Positions 8,170 to 15,577 of a stretch of 64,000 bases of DNA are shown in pieces. Source of the DNA: Enterococcus ureilyticus (GTDB lineage Bacteria; Bacillota; Bacilli; Lactobacillales; Enterococcaceae). Every line of letters begins with the position of its first letter. The stretch's first letter is position 1. The position numbers were made by a program, and so were the translations under genes. The notes under the pieces were generated by a model, which was not told the DNA's origin, ran no database searches, and saw only the letters and a program-made list of their open reading frames with translations. The stretch is from NCBI RefSeq assembly GCF_001730315.1, contig NZ_MIKC01000003.1, forward strand, positions 1 to 64,000, in the 5' to 3' direction.

Positions 8170-8416
8170 AATCAAAAGAAATGCTCACTCTTCTTTTCAA
8201 CACGAAAAACAATTAATCCTAAACGATATCACCACATCGTTTGAAAAAGGTAGCCACACAATTATCACTAGACCATGAGGCAGTGGGAAAAGTACCTTTC
8301 TTAAATTATTGGCTTTTATACTGACAACAACGAAAGGTTCAATTATGTTCAACAACCAAAACATTGAAAATGCAACACCTGAAAATTGTCGCATGCAAGT
8401 CTCCTACTGCTTTTAA
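8170..8416 (+). pseudogene. Relic of a FetA/YbbL-type ABC transporter ATPase
   Basis: The frame from about 8170 reads FQHEKQLILNDITTSFEKG, then TIITRP, a TGA stop (8276-8278), then GSGKSTFLKLL, and later MFNNQNIENATPENCRMQV and SYCF before a TAA. This is the Walker A region (normally GPSGSGKST) and the following RQQVSYCFQ segment typical of the FetA/YbbL iron-export ATPases. The Ser of the Walker motif has become a stop, and everything after SYCF (signature, Walker B, permease gene) is missing. It is a dead 5' fragment. Confidence 0.75.
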
Positions 8417-8445
8417 TAACCAATAGAACTGAAGGAGGAAGTATT

Positions 8446-8673
8446 ATGGAAAAAGCTTTATGTATTATGATGGAAGATGATGATCAAGCGAAGTATGTAT
8501 ATGAAAATATAACTTTATTGAAGTTGGTAGAAGATATGATTGAAGAGTAAGAAGTTCTTCTCTTCACTTCAGGTGTTAAGGACTGTGGAATGAGTACATT
8601 TGATATTGATTTGTTTCGATTTGTTCCTATTGCTTCAGACTTAGCTACATACTTTAAGAATAATGACAGTTAG
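8446..8673 (+). pseudogene. Small gene broken by one in-frame stop
   Basis: A good ribosome site (GAAGGAGGAA, 8431-8440) precedes an ATG. The frame runs 34 codons (MEKALCIMMEDDDQAKYVYE onward) to a TAA at 8548-8550, then continues in the same phase (EVLLFTSGVKDCG, then FRFVPIASDLATYFKNNDS) to a TAG at 8671. Read through, it is a 75-codon acidic soluble protein. A single base change (for example AAA or GAA to TAA) explains the break. No family is recognised. Alternatively only the 34-residue peptide is made. Confidence 0.5.
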
Positions 8674-8687
8674 GTGCATAAGGTGCG

Positions 8688-8826
8688 ATTCTCAAAAAGA
8701 AGGGTTAACTTCTGGTAAACAAAAAAGACCTCCCTTAAGGAGAAGGTAGGAAAAGCAGTTAAAAAAGGAAAAAATGTTTTGTTAGGGTTGTTTGGTTTAA
8801 GTAAATAGTACCTTAGAATAATGAAT
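8688..8826 (+). repeat. Accessory-region repeat, copy B
   Basis: Second copy of the repeat described at 1811. It starts ATTCTCAAAAAGAAGGGTTAA, has the hairpin CCTCCCTT/AAGGTAGG with one mismatch, and ends TTTTGTTAGGGTTGTTTGG. The start codon stump present in copy A has decayed. It runs directly into the duplicated gene fragment. Confidence 0.75.
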
Positions 8827-8980
8827 AAAAAACATCATTAATCGCAAGCAACATCAAAATAAAGGGAAGAACTTATATAGTATTTTGAAATCAAATCTAG
8901 AAGTTATTAAAACGGGCTATACTTACAGAAATAAAAAATTGAAGATAGATTATAGTGAATCAAGTATAAATTGGAAATGA
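8825..8980 (+). pseudogene. 3' fragment of a paralogue of the gene at 2419
   Basis: Bases 8838-8928 match 2817-2907 at about 85 of 91 positions and keep the same frame (NRKQHQNKGKNLYSILKSNL and so on). After the shared GYTY the frame continues for 17 further residues, ending SSINWK, whereas the copy at 2419 stops. There is no start codon, and the 5' part is replaced by repeat copy B, so it cannot be expressed alone. Confidence 0.7.
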
Positions 8981-9035
8981 TAGGTATAGATTCTCAAAAA
9001 AATGATAAATAAAATATATCTAAAAATAGGAGGAA

Positions 9036-9623
9036 ATGACAATTAAAACGCTATATTTAATGAGACATGGGCAAACATTATTTAATTTAAGAGGTAAAAT
9101 TCAAGGGGCTTGTGACTCTCCTTTAACTGAGATGGGAATCGAACAGGCGAATATTGCAAAAAATTATTTTAAAGATAAAGAAATTACGTTTGACCATGTA
9201 TATTCATCAACACAAGAAAGAGCAGTTGATACTGCTGAGATAGTTTGTGAACATAGAGATGTTGTTCGATTAAAAGGATTAAAAGAGTGGAATTTTGGTT
9301 TATTTGAAGGTGAAAGTGAAGAGTTAAATCCCAAGATTAAACCCGGTGAAACTTCTTATGGAGATTTTTTTGTAGATTATGGTGGAGAATCTAGCGAAAT
9401 AGTACAAGAAAGAATGAATGATACTTTGACTGAAATAATGAAAAAAGAAAGTCATAAGAATATTTTATGTGTTAGTCATGGAGGTTCAATGTATCGATTT
9501 ATACAAAAATGGTTATCTCAAGAACAAATTAAAACAATTAAATTTACGAACTGCTGTATTTTAAAATTTGAATATTCAAATGGAAGGTTCGAATTCATAG
9601 AGTCAATTAGTCAAGATATCTAG
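9036..9623 (+). CDS. Histidine phosphatase family protein
   Basis: A 195-residue phosphoglycerate-mutase-like phosphatase. The catalytic LMRHGQT is at residues 8-14, the second Arg/Glu region is SSTQERAVDTAE followed by EWNFGLFEGE, and the second catalytic His lies in CVSHGGSMYRF. Substrates of such small enzymes range from sugar phosphates to nucleotides and cannot be predicted. TAGGAGG ends only two bases before the ATG, an unusually short spacing, but a later start would remove the conserved N-terminal strand. It stands alone in the accessory region, with decayed DNA on both sides. Confidence 0.85.
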   Translation: MTIKTLYLMRHGQTLFNLRGKIQGACDSPLTEMGIEQANIAKNYFKDKEITFDHVYSSTQERAVDTAEIVCEHRDVVRLKGLKEWNFGLFEGESEELNPKIKPGETSYGDFFVDYGGESSEIVQERMNDTLTEIMKKESHKNILCVSHGGSMYRFIQKWLSQEQIKTIKFTNCCILKFEYSNGRFEFIESISQDI

Positions 9624-9772
9624 TTTCTCACAAAAAGGATCGTTTGAGAAAGTAGTTGATTTCTGTCGGCTGCATAGTGAGATCCACTAGGGAAAATACA
9701 CTTAGAAACGAATGAGCAACAATGCCAAGACAAGGGCCAAACTCAAAAAATAAACTTAAGGAGGATGAATCC

Positions 9773-10195
9773 TTGGTAAAAAATAAATTAATTGCGCATA
9801 TACTATTGAAAATAGACGATAAATATCTTTTCATAAAGAGGTCAACGATAAAACGAGGAGAAGAGAATTTTTTAGCAGGTTTTTGGGATATACCAGGAGG
9901 AACAGTCGAACAAGGAAAAACACCAAAGCAAACTGCTATAAGAGAAGCATATGAAGAAACAGGTCTAAAAATTTATATTGAGAAAATTATTCATGAAGAT
10001 AGTAATTATGATTCAAGAAAGGAAACTATTTTTACTAGATTGGTGTATGAAGGGAGTATTGAAGGTGAAAAAGAAATAACTTTAGATCCAGAAGAATATA
10101 CAGATTTCATGTTAGCAACTTCAGTTATAGAAGTTCCAAAACTTGTAAACTACTTAAAAAAATATTTCTCAAAAAGGATGGTTAACTCCTGGTAA
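9773..10195 (+). CDS. NUDIX hydrolase
   Basis: A 140-residue NUDIX phosphohydrolase acting on a nucleoside-diphosphate-linked compound. The Nudix box reads GGTVEQGKTPKQTAIREAYE followed by ETGL, matching GX5EX7REUXEEXGU. The TTG at 9773 is chosen over an in-frame ATG at 9722 because AAGGAGG lies at 9758-9764, eight bases before it, and the protein then starts at the first strand (KNKLIAHILL). The final residues (KRMVNSW) are encoded inside repeat copy C, so the C-terminus has been rewritten by recombination. The substrate is unknown. Confidence 0.85.
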   Translation: MVKNKLIAHILLKIDDKYLFIKRSTIKRGEENFLAGFWDIPGGTVEQGKTPKQTAIREAYEETGLKIYIEKIIHEDSNYDSRKETIFTRLVYEGSIEGEKEITLDPEEYTDFMLATSVIEVPKLVNYLKKYFSKRMVNSW

Positions 10196-10310
10196 ACAAA
10201 AAAGACCTACCTTAGGGAGAAGGTAGGAAAAAGAGTTAAAAAAGAAGAAAATGTTTTGTTAGGGTTATTTGATATAAGTAAACAGTATCTTATAATAATG
10301 AAAAATAGGA
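10165..10310 (+). repeat. Accessory-region repeat, copy C
   Basis: Third copy of the repeat. It starts TTCTCAAAAAGGATGGTTAA inside the end of the NUDIX gene, has the perfect hairpin CCTACCTT/AAGGTAGG (about 10207-10227), and continues to TTTTGTTAGGGTTATTTGATA. It is closest to copy B. Confidence 0.75.
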
Positions 10311-10324
10311 ATAAAAATCATCAT

Positions 10325-10797
10325 TTTACACTCTCTTTTTATGGATTCTACTAGCTAGCAAAAAAAGAGATTTGCGACCAACTAGTGTTATAAGGCATGA
10401 TTTTCCTCGGATTCCCAGGACAGTATCGGTTTCCCAGTGACCAAGTTCTTCTCTATTTTAGCCTTTGCTGGACGTTCATGGATCGTTCCCACATCCGTGA
10501 ATCTTCTACGACAATCACCAATTCTTCATTCACTGATATTCTTCCTTTTCGTCTTAATAATTTTCTAACCGCAGGACTTCCTTTAGAAAACTTTGATTAG
10601 ATAGACCATTATAGATTGAACGATAAATAGTAAGATAACTAATAATAGATCTATTGTTTTCTAAATTAATTCTATTGGCTATCTGTTCTGGAGATCACTA
10701 TTCTTCAAAAAGTAACTTACGAATCTTTTCTTTATAGGGTGACTGATCCAATATCCTCTTTTTCCCGCATTTCTCCTTGTTCTTATGATAAGATTTT
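10325..10797 (-). mobile_element. Degenerate IS30-family transposase
   Basis: Reading the minus strand, pieces in several frames give KIRKLLFEE, a stop, SPEQIANRINLENNRSIISY, then LTIYRSIYNG, then RRKGRISV, FTDVGTIHERPAKA, and finally EELGHWETDTVLGIRGKSCL with ITLVGRKSLFLL. These are the HTH and DDE-domain landmarks of IS30 transposases (IHERP, GHWETDTV, GKSCLLTLVERKS). Several frameshifts and stops make it inactive. The terminal inverted repeats could not be placed. Confidence 0.8.
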
Positions 10798-11205
10798 TAC
10801 GCTATTACTGATCAAGGTGGAACTGAATTAGGAACCGGTACAGTAGGAGAAGATGGTAGTATCAAGATTGATACAAACCGTCCACTAGAAGCAGGCGAAG
10901 TGATCACGGCAACACCAAGTACAGGTGAAAATATCGGAACCCCAGCAACAGTAACGGTATTGCCAAAAAGTGAAACCGGCGAAGGAGACACAGGCAACAT
11001 AGGAACGCCAGATTCACACAAACCAACAATTAACCAACCAACAGCAGGCGACCAAGTAAATACAGGTGGGGATATATCTAAAGGAAAAACATTTTCTAAA
11101 GATCTTCCTAAAATGGGTGATGAAATTTATCAAAGTATCTCTATATTAGGCATTTTGATGATTTTATTTAGTGGTGGTATCTTTTTGATAAGGAAAAAAA
11201 GTTAA
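10792..11205 (+). pseudogene. 3' part of a second wall-anchored surface protein
   Basis: The frame is open from 10792, immediately beside the IS30 relic, without a start codon. It encodes the end of a bacterial Ig-like repeat (ITDQGGTELGTGTVGEDG and on to ATPSTGENIGTPATVTV), a Gly/Thr/Asp-rich linker, and a sorting signal LPKMGDE with a membrane helix and the tail RKKS. The Thr of LPxTG is replaced by Met, a weaker or altered sortase site. The N-terminal signal and binding domains are missing, so it is a truncated gene. An ATG at 10900 could still start an unsecreted 101-residue fragment. Confidence 0.75.
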
Positions 11206-11282
11206 CTACATGATTTAAGAAAATTTAATATTTATATTTTTAAAAGTAAATAAGAAATTTAGTAAGTATTTCGTAAAAAATT

Positions 11283-11378
11283 GAAAGGAGCAAATACCAT
11301 CAAAAAAGAATATTTGCTCCTTTCATAGTATCTATAAGGGACTGTAAAGAACTTAAACAAAATTCTTTACAGTCCCTC
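11283..11378. terminator. Two adjacent perfect hairpins
   Basis: The first has arms GAAAGGAGCAAATA (11283-11296) and its complement (11311-11324). The second has arms AGGGACTGTAAAGAA (11337-11351) and its complement (11363-11377) followed by CTTTTTC. They lie after the truncated surface-protein gene and before a minus-strand frame, and may serve both strands. Confidence 0.7.
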
Positions 11379-11482
11379 TTTTTCTTATTTTTGGTTTCTA
11401 TGTAACTTCCTTCAGATGGTGCATATCTACGCTTACAAGTTGGACAATCAAAGTAGGGTTTCATATAAACTTTTCCTATCAA
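11300..11482 (-). CDS. Doubtful small zinc-ribbon-like protein
   Basis: A 60-residue frame begins MIGKVYMKPYFDCPTCKRRY at a TTG with GAGGAG only two bases upstream. CPTC resembles half of a zinc ribbon, but the second half of the frame reads through both terminator hairpins, so the C-terminus is not a natural protein sequence. It is probably a truncated gene or a chance frame. Confidence 0.2.
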   Translation of the reverse strand: MIGKVYMKPYFDCPTCKRRYAPSEGSYIETKNKKKRDCKEFCLSSLQSLIDTMKGANILF

Positions 11483-11747
11483 TTCTCCTCAATCATATTC
11501 AACAAAAAAGTCAAGCTACGATTATAAGTGTCTATAGGTACTTTAAATTACATTGACCTAATGCTTTTATACTCATGCTAAGGCTCCTTTTTTGCTTTTT
11601 TCTTCTATTCTAAATCCAGTGCAGAATCAAGGAGCATTTGAGTATCCAGTTTTTCTCCTAGTGATCGACCAAAATCAATGAAAAAAGTATTAATCTGTTT
11701 TAAGTTTTTTCAGCATGACCCTTTACGATGATTAAGGAGGAATCAAC

Positions 11748-12077
11748 ATGAAGAAAAAAAGAATAATAATTTAATAGCACTCTTATCTTTGGGAATATGC
11801 TTTGGGTCAGCATACCTAGACATGGCTACAAGGTGATGATAAAAAATGAATGCTTTAAAAACAGTATTAAAAGATAAAAAAAGTCATTGTTAATGAAACA
11901 GGTGAATATGAGCCGTTTAAATCTTCCTTGTTAAAAAACGTAACCATAGTTAAAAGTCAGGATGAAGCTGATGAAATTCTCAAAAAAAGATCAATAAAAC
12001 GTGAATTGCGTTCCAAAATACGACCGAAAGAAAAAGTAAAAAGCCATTTTCTTTCAGGTCGTATAGTTATTTTCTAA
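11748..12077 (+). pseudogene. Frameshifted gene for a small secreted protein
   Basis: AAGGAGG at 11734-11740 precedes an ATG. The start MKKK is followed after a frame change by NNNLIALLSLGICFGSAYL, a clear signal peptide, then a stop. Further frames give MNALKTVLKDKK and, after another shift, VIVNETGEYEPFKSSLLKNV followed by KSQDEADEILKKRS. At least two frameshifts are needed to join them. The end again lies at a CTCAAAAAAAGATCAATAA motif, and the last codons overlap the terminator of the next minus-strand gene. Confidence 0.55.
12020..12062 (-). terminator. Terminator of the minus-strand gene at 12067
   Basis: On the minus strand ACGACC-T-GAAAGAAAA pairs with TTTTCTTTCGGTCGT around a 12-base loop and is followed by ATTTTG. 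It lies five bases past the stop codon. Confidence 0.65.
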
Positions 12078-12486
12078 CTACAGGGAGTTTTAAGGTGATT
12101 TTTTTATGTTCAAAATCAAGTAACTGAATGTTAGTTGTTCCGCCAATATCATATTCAATGGTTTGATAAAGCTCACCATAGCAGGCACCAATAAAATGAT
12201 CGATATCTGCTAACGTTTCCCAAGGATTTGTGAAGACTGCATATGTACCACCAGCTAATGTAAAGGTTCGATTTCCGTCATTATCTTCGATAAAGTATTT
12301 ATACGTACCGTTACGTTTATCGGGATCATTCATAATAAAGGCCTGAATCTTCTTTTTATCAGTAGGTAAAATCTCTAATTTCTGATTATTGACTTCAGTA
12401 AAATCTTCAGGGGTTTTAGGAATAGCGAACTTGTACTGTTTTCCAGTGATTTCTTGGCTATTCAAATACTCGATACTAAAAGACAT
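12067..12486 (-). CDS. Protein of unknown function, possibly GyrI-like
   Basis: A 139-residue soluble protein starting MSFSIEYLNSQEITGKQYKF. The motif FTLAGGTYAVFTNPWETLAD resembles the PAGKYAVF strand of GyrI-like effector-binding domains, and the length fits one such domain without a DNA-binding part. The similarity is short and weak. GAGGAG lies 11 bases before the ATG. A good minus-strand promoter (TTGACA, 17 bases, TATGGT) is at 12577-12605 and a terminator follows, so it is a single-gene transcript. It is intact, unlike its neighbours. Confidence 0.6.
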   Translation of the reverse strand: MSFSIEYLNSQEITGKQYKFAIPKTPEDFTEVNNQKLEILPTDKKKIQAFIMNDPDKRNGTYKYFIEDNDGNRTFTLAGGTYAVFTNPWETLADIDHFIGACYGELYQTIEYDIGGTTNIQLLDFEHKKITLKLPVVRK

Positions 12487-12576
12487 AGATCGTCACGCTC
12501 CTCTTTTATATTAGTCCGATGTACTTTAACGACTGATTTAGGGTTTGCTAAAAACAGGAGGTACATCATCTCAAAA

Positions 12577-12605
12577 ACCATAGCAATTCTACTTCATTTT
12601 GTCAA
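12577..12605 (-). promoter_or_regulatory. Promoter of the gene at 12067
   Basis: On the minus strand a consensus -35 TTGACA (12605-12600) and -10 TATGGT (12582-12577) are separated by exactly 17 bases, about 90 bases upstream of the start codon. Confidence 0.7.
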
Positions 12606-12630
12606 AATTTTAGTCAGGCAAGTTTCTGTT

Positions 12631-13382
12631 TTAATCAGATTTTTCAGCAAGCTCTTTACTTGATTGGTGAGCTAGTAATTCAATCAAGGTCACAACTGGA
12701 ATTTGTGTGGTGATATTGATATACGGATCTGTGTAAATCGATCGTTCATCAGGCATGTAATAAGAAATGTTGTAATCAGCCAACCGAGCTATCGTTGAAT
12801 GCTCATCATTAGTAATACTGAGTATTTTAGCTCCTGACCGTTTAAAATCAGTGACCTGTTTAATGAGCTCAGAGGTTTCTCCTGAAACAGATAAAATGAT
12901 TACTAACGTATTTTCAAAACCTCTTTGAGGAATTGGGGTAAATGGATCACCGATACTATAAGCATTGATACCCATATTTGTAAAATAGCGACTGCCGTAT
13001 GTTCCTAAAATCCCACTGGTGCCAATTCCTGAAAAAACGACATGACGAGCGGAGGTGATCATCGTGATTGCAAGTTTCAATGTTTCATAGTACGTTTGTT
13101 GATTAAGGCGCTTTAAAAAAGAATCAACGTGTATCGTAGCAGCGTAAAATTGGTCAAAAAAGGTTGTTGTTCTTCGCCATTTTTGATAGCGTATTTCAAT
13201 TCAGAAAAACCATCAAAGCCTATTTTTGAACAAAAACGTAGAATCGTTGAAGTGGATACATGACCATTTGTGGAAAGTTGACGAATCGTCAGCTTTGGAA
13301 TATTATCCATATGTTCCAAAACATAGTGATAAACAAGCATTTCTAGCTCATTTAACGACTGGACTTTTTCTAAATCAAACAA
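12631..13382 (-). pseudogene. RpiR-family regulator broken by a frameshift
   Basis: The first part (13382-13113, TTG start, MFDLEKVQSLNELEMLVYHY) is an RpiR helix-turn-helix domain with LTIRQLSTNGHVSTSTILRF. The second part (13080-12631) is the SIS sugar-phosphate-binding domain (VVFSGIGTSG, then IILSVSGETSE). In the +1 frame the gap reads FFDQFYAATIHVDSFLKRLN, joining both into a normal protein of about 250 residues. The break maps to the run of A at 13156-13161, so one base was lost or gained, either in the genome or in sequencing. Its likely target is the adjacent transporter gene, transcribed in the same direction. Confidence 0.8.
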
Positions 13383-13502
13383 AAAGATTCCCCCTGTACA
13401 AAAAAATACGGTTCCTTCATTTTTTATATAAGAAATGAAAAAATGTTTCCTTTATATTGTACAGGAAACATAGTTATTTCGCTTGTTATTACTTTTTTAG
13501 CT

Positions 13503-13545
13503 AAAAAAAAACAGTCAAAGAAAATTAATTTTCCTAACTGTTTTG
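13503..13545 (-). terminator. Terminator of the APC permease gene
   Basis: On the minus strand AAAACAGT pairs with ACTGTTTT around an inner GAAAATTAATTTTC palindrome and is followed by a run of T. It overlaps the last codons of the permease. Confidence 0.7.
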
Positions 13546-15039
13546 CGTTAATTCTTTTCTTCTGTGGAACCGTTGATAAAGAAAATAAGCAAGCAATGTA
13601 AATAGCAAAGGCCCCATCAATAAGGTTAGACTCTGTAGTAGATTTCCTTGAGAGAGAGGCTGATAAAGTTGGAAGCCTATAGCTAAACTAATACTGATGA
13701 TCACACTGCGACTAAGAAAAACAGCGTAGGCGTTTGAATGAATCAGAACGGTTTCTGGTTTGTCTTTTAATTGTTTTTTCTTAAAGGCTGGGTATGCAAG
13801 CGCCACTAATAAATAAGGAATAGCTCTGGAAAGATTTGTCATCAGCGTCAGTTGGTTATATAAAAAGACAACATAGTGACTGCCAAGACTAATACCTAAA
13901 ATAAACAAACTAACCAGTCCCCCTTGAATCAGCAAGGCATAAATCGGCATATCATGTTTATTTTTTTGTTTTAAACGAAGGTGCCAATAATGCTTAGGGG
14001 TCCCCTCTACAAGCGTTCGAATCGGCAGATAAAAAATCGTCGATAATAAACTAATATAAGAAAGTAATAGCGTCAAAGCAGTAAAACGAGTAAGTACTTG
14101 GGCTAATAATTGAACGTGTGCAGCTGATAAAGAAAGTGCGTGACCACAAGCATAGCCTAACTGTTCCATTAATTCATACATTAAATTCCCTAAATGAATA
14201 CTATTATTGGCTTTTAAACGGACTAAATCTGTTCCGCCGCTCCATAAAAGAATACCTAAAAAATAACAACTAACAACGAAAAAACTGCTGAAAATCAATA
14301 ATTTGGGAAATTGTTTTTTTTGTTTGCCTGTTTTATCAACTAAGCTTGCAATTGTGTCTAGACCGCCAAAGGCTGTAATCGCAAAAATCAGAAAAGACAA
14401 CTGCCCGACCAAGCTTTGTTCAGATGACGAGTCTGTCGGAATCACTTTGAAACTAGCCGTAAGGTTTGGTAGGATATCAGGGCGATTGGTGATCCATAGC
14501 AATAAATTACCGCCAAGACTTGCAACAAGTAAGACAGTCATCATAATTCCGCTTAAATATAATAAAGATGCAATCCCTTTAAAGCCTCTACTCACAAAAA
14601 AGAGCATTACTACAACTGCTAGAATAGAGAACAAACCGATGATGCTAGACGTTGAAAAATAAGAGCTCGTCGTATTTTTTTTTGTTAAATCTTCACCAAA
14701 AAGTAAAATCGATGCAGGAATCCAAATCTTCATAAATAAACTGATCATCCAAATAAAATAACTACAATACCATAAAAAAGCAGCAATAAACGCAATTTGT
14801 TCAGAGAGATGTCCAGCCAGCCATTGATACAATCCGCCAATATGATTTTTATAAACCCCAGTAAATTCTGCTATAATGATAGCATAGGGAATAAAATAAA
14901 ACAGAGCTGCACCGATAAAATACGGAAACGCTTTGATGCCCATTAAGAAAAAAGCTGTCGTCATACTAGAAAAAGAAAAAACAGTCATCGTAATGATCAT
15001 TACTAAATGCTTGGAACTGAAAGTAGTGGTTGTTTTCAT
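13534..15039 (-). CDS. APC-superfamily amino-acid permease (YjeM-like)
   Basis: A 501-residue integral membrane protein with about 12-13 helices. The first helix carries the APC signature around FSFSSMTTAFFLMGIKAF, and GGLYQWLAG follows in helix 3, as in the glutamate/GABA-antiporter subfamily that includes GadC and YjeM. The substrate is probably an amino acid or amine exchanged across the membrane, but it cannot be named. It is divergent from the nre-like sensor genes and followed by the broken RpiR regulator, which may have controlled it. Confidence 0.8.
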   Translation of the reverse strand: MKTTTTFSSKHLVMIITMTVFSFSSMTTAFFLMGIKAFPYFIGAALFYFIPYAIIIAEFTGVYKNHIGGLYQWLAGHLSEQIAFIAAFLWYCSYFIWMISLFMKIWIPASILLFGEDLTKKNTTSSYFSTSSIIGLFSILAVVVMLFFVSRGFKGIASLLYLSGIMMTVLLVASLGGNLLLWITNRPDILPNLTASFKVIPTDSSSEQSLVGQLSFLIFAITAFGGLDTIASLVDKTGKQKKQFPKLLIFSSFFVVSCYFLGILLWSGGTDLVRLKANNSIHLGNLMYELMEQLGYACGHALSLSAAHVQLLAQVLTRFTALTLLLSYISLLSTIFYLPIRTLVEGTPKHYWHLRLKQKNKHDMPIYALLIQGGLVSLFILGISLGSHYVVFLYNQLTLMTNLSRAIPYLLVALAYPAFKKKQLKDKPETVLIHSNAYAVFLSRSVIISISLAIGFQLYQPLSQGNLLQSLTLLMGPLLFTLLAYFLYQRFHRRKELTQNS

Positions 15040-15139
15040 TAAAAAATCCTTCTAAAATAAGATATGTTGGCTTAAGAATAAGAGAAGATTTAGTAGAAAA
15101 CAAGCTTTTTATCAAAAATTAGGGAATAGGAGTAGTCAA

Positions 15140-15568
15140 ATGACGGATCAGATTCAACGAAGAATCGAGCAAATAAAAGAGGAACTTCACGTTGATTTTG
15201 TTGCTTTAGCATTGTCCACAATTAATGAGGTGACTAAAGTCCGAGTGATCCGTTGGAATTATGTGGCTGGAAATACTAATCAACATTATCAACGGATTCG
15301 GCTGCAAGTTGGGAAAGGTATTGGTGGTATTGTTTGGCGAACTGGGCGAGCATACCAAGCGACAGAATTACAAAAGCAACCGGAAAAATTAATTGAACTG
15401 CCGATTACACGGCTGGAAAAACTAGAAACGGTTGCAGCCTTTCCAGCATTGGAGAATGGTGAAGTGAAGGGGGTTCTGCTCATCGGCTATCGACAAAAAA
15501 CAATTATTACAGAAGATTTTTTGACTGTTGCTAAAGACAAAACAAATGAACTTGTTGTTTATTTATAG
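15140..15568 (+). CDS. nreA: GAF-domain sensor protein, NreA-like
   Basis: A 142-residue cytoplasmic protein made of one GAF domain. Landmarks are DFVALALSTINEV, then GKGIGGIVWRTGRAYQATE, then ETVAAFPALENGEVKGVLLIGY. In staphylococci NreA is a nitrate-binding GAF protein that modulates the NreBC two-component system. The gene order here (GAF, kinase, regulator, then nitrite-reductase genes) is the same, which supports the assignment. AGGAGTAGTCA precedes the ATG. The kinase start lies ten bases after its stop, so the three are translated as a unit. Nitrate binding itself is not shown by the sequence. Confidence 0.75.
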   Translation: MTDQIQRRIEQIKEELHVDFVALALSTINEVTKVRVIRWNYVAGNTNQHYQRIRLQVGKGIGGIVWRTGRAYQATELQKQPEKLIELPITRLEKLETVAAFPALENGEVKGVLLIGYRQKTIITEDFLTVAKDKTNELVVYL

Positions 15569-15577
15569 GTGAAAAAA

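Larger units (their letters stand above)
11206..11747. other. Mostly non-coding stretch with hairpins and fragments
   Basis: Holds two perfect terminator hairpins (11283-11377), a weak minus-strand zinc-ribbon-like frame (11300-11482), and a minus-strand fragment at about 11605-11718 that reads QINTFFIDFGRSLGEKLDTQ and ends DSALDLE without a usable start. The rest shows nothing recognisable. Confidence 0.4.

Noticed and set aside
10397..10600. Plus-strand ORF of 67 codons
   Set aside because: It is antisense to the IS30 transposase relic, which explains the sequence fully.
13226..13438. Plus-strand ORF of 70 codons
   Set aside because: It is antisense to the helix-turn-helix part of the broken RpiR gene.
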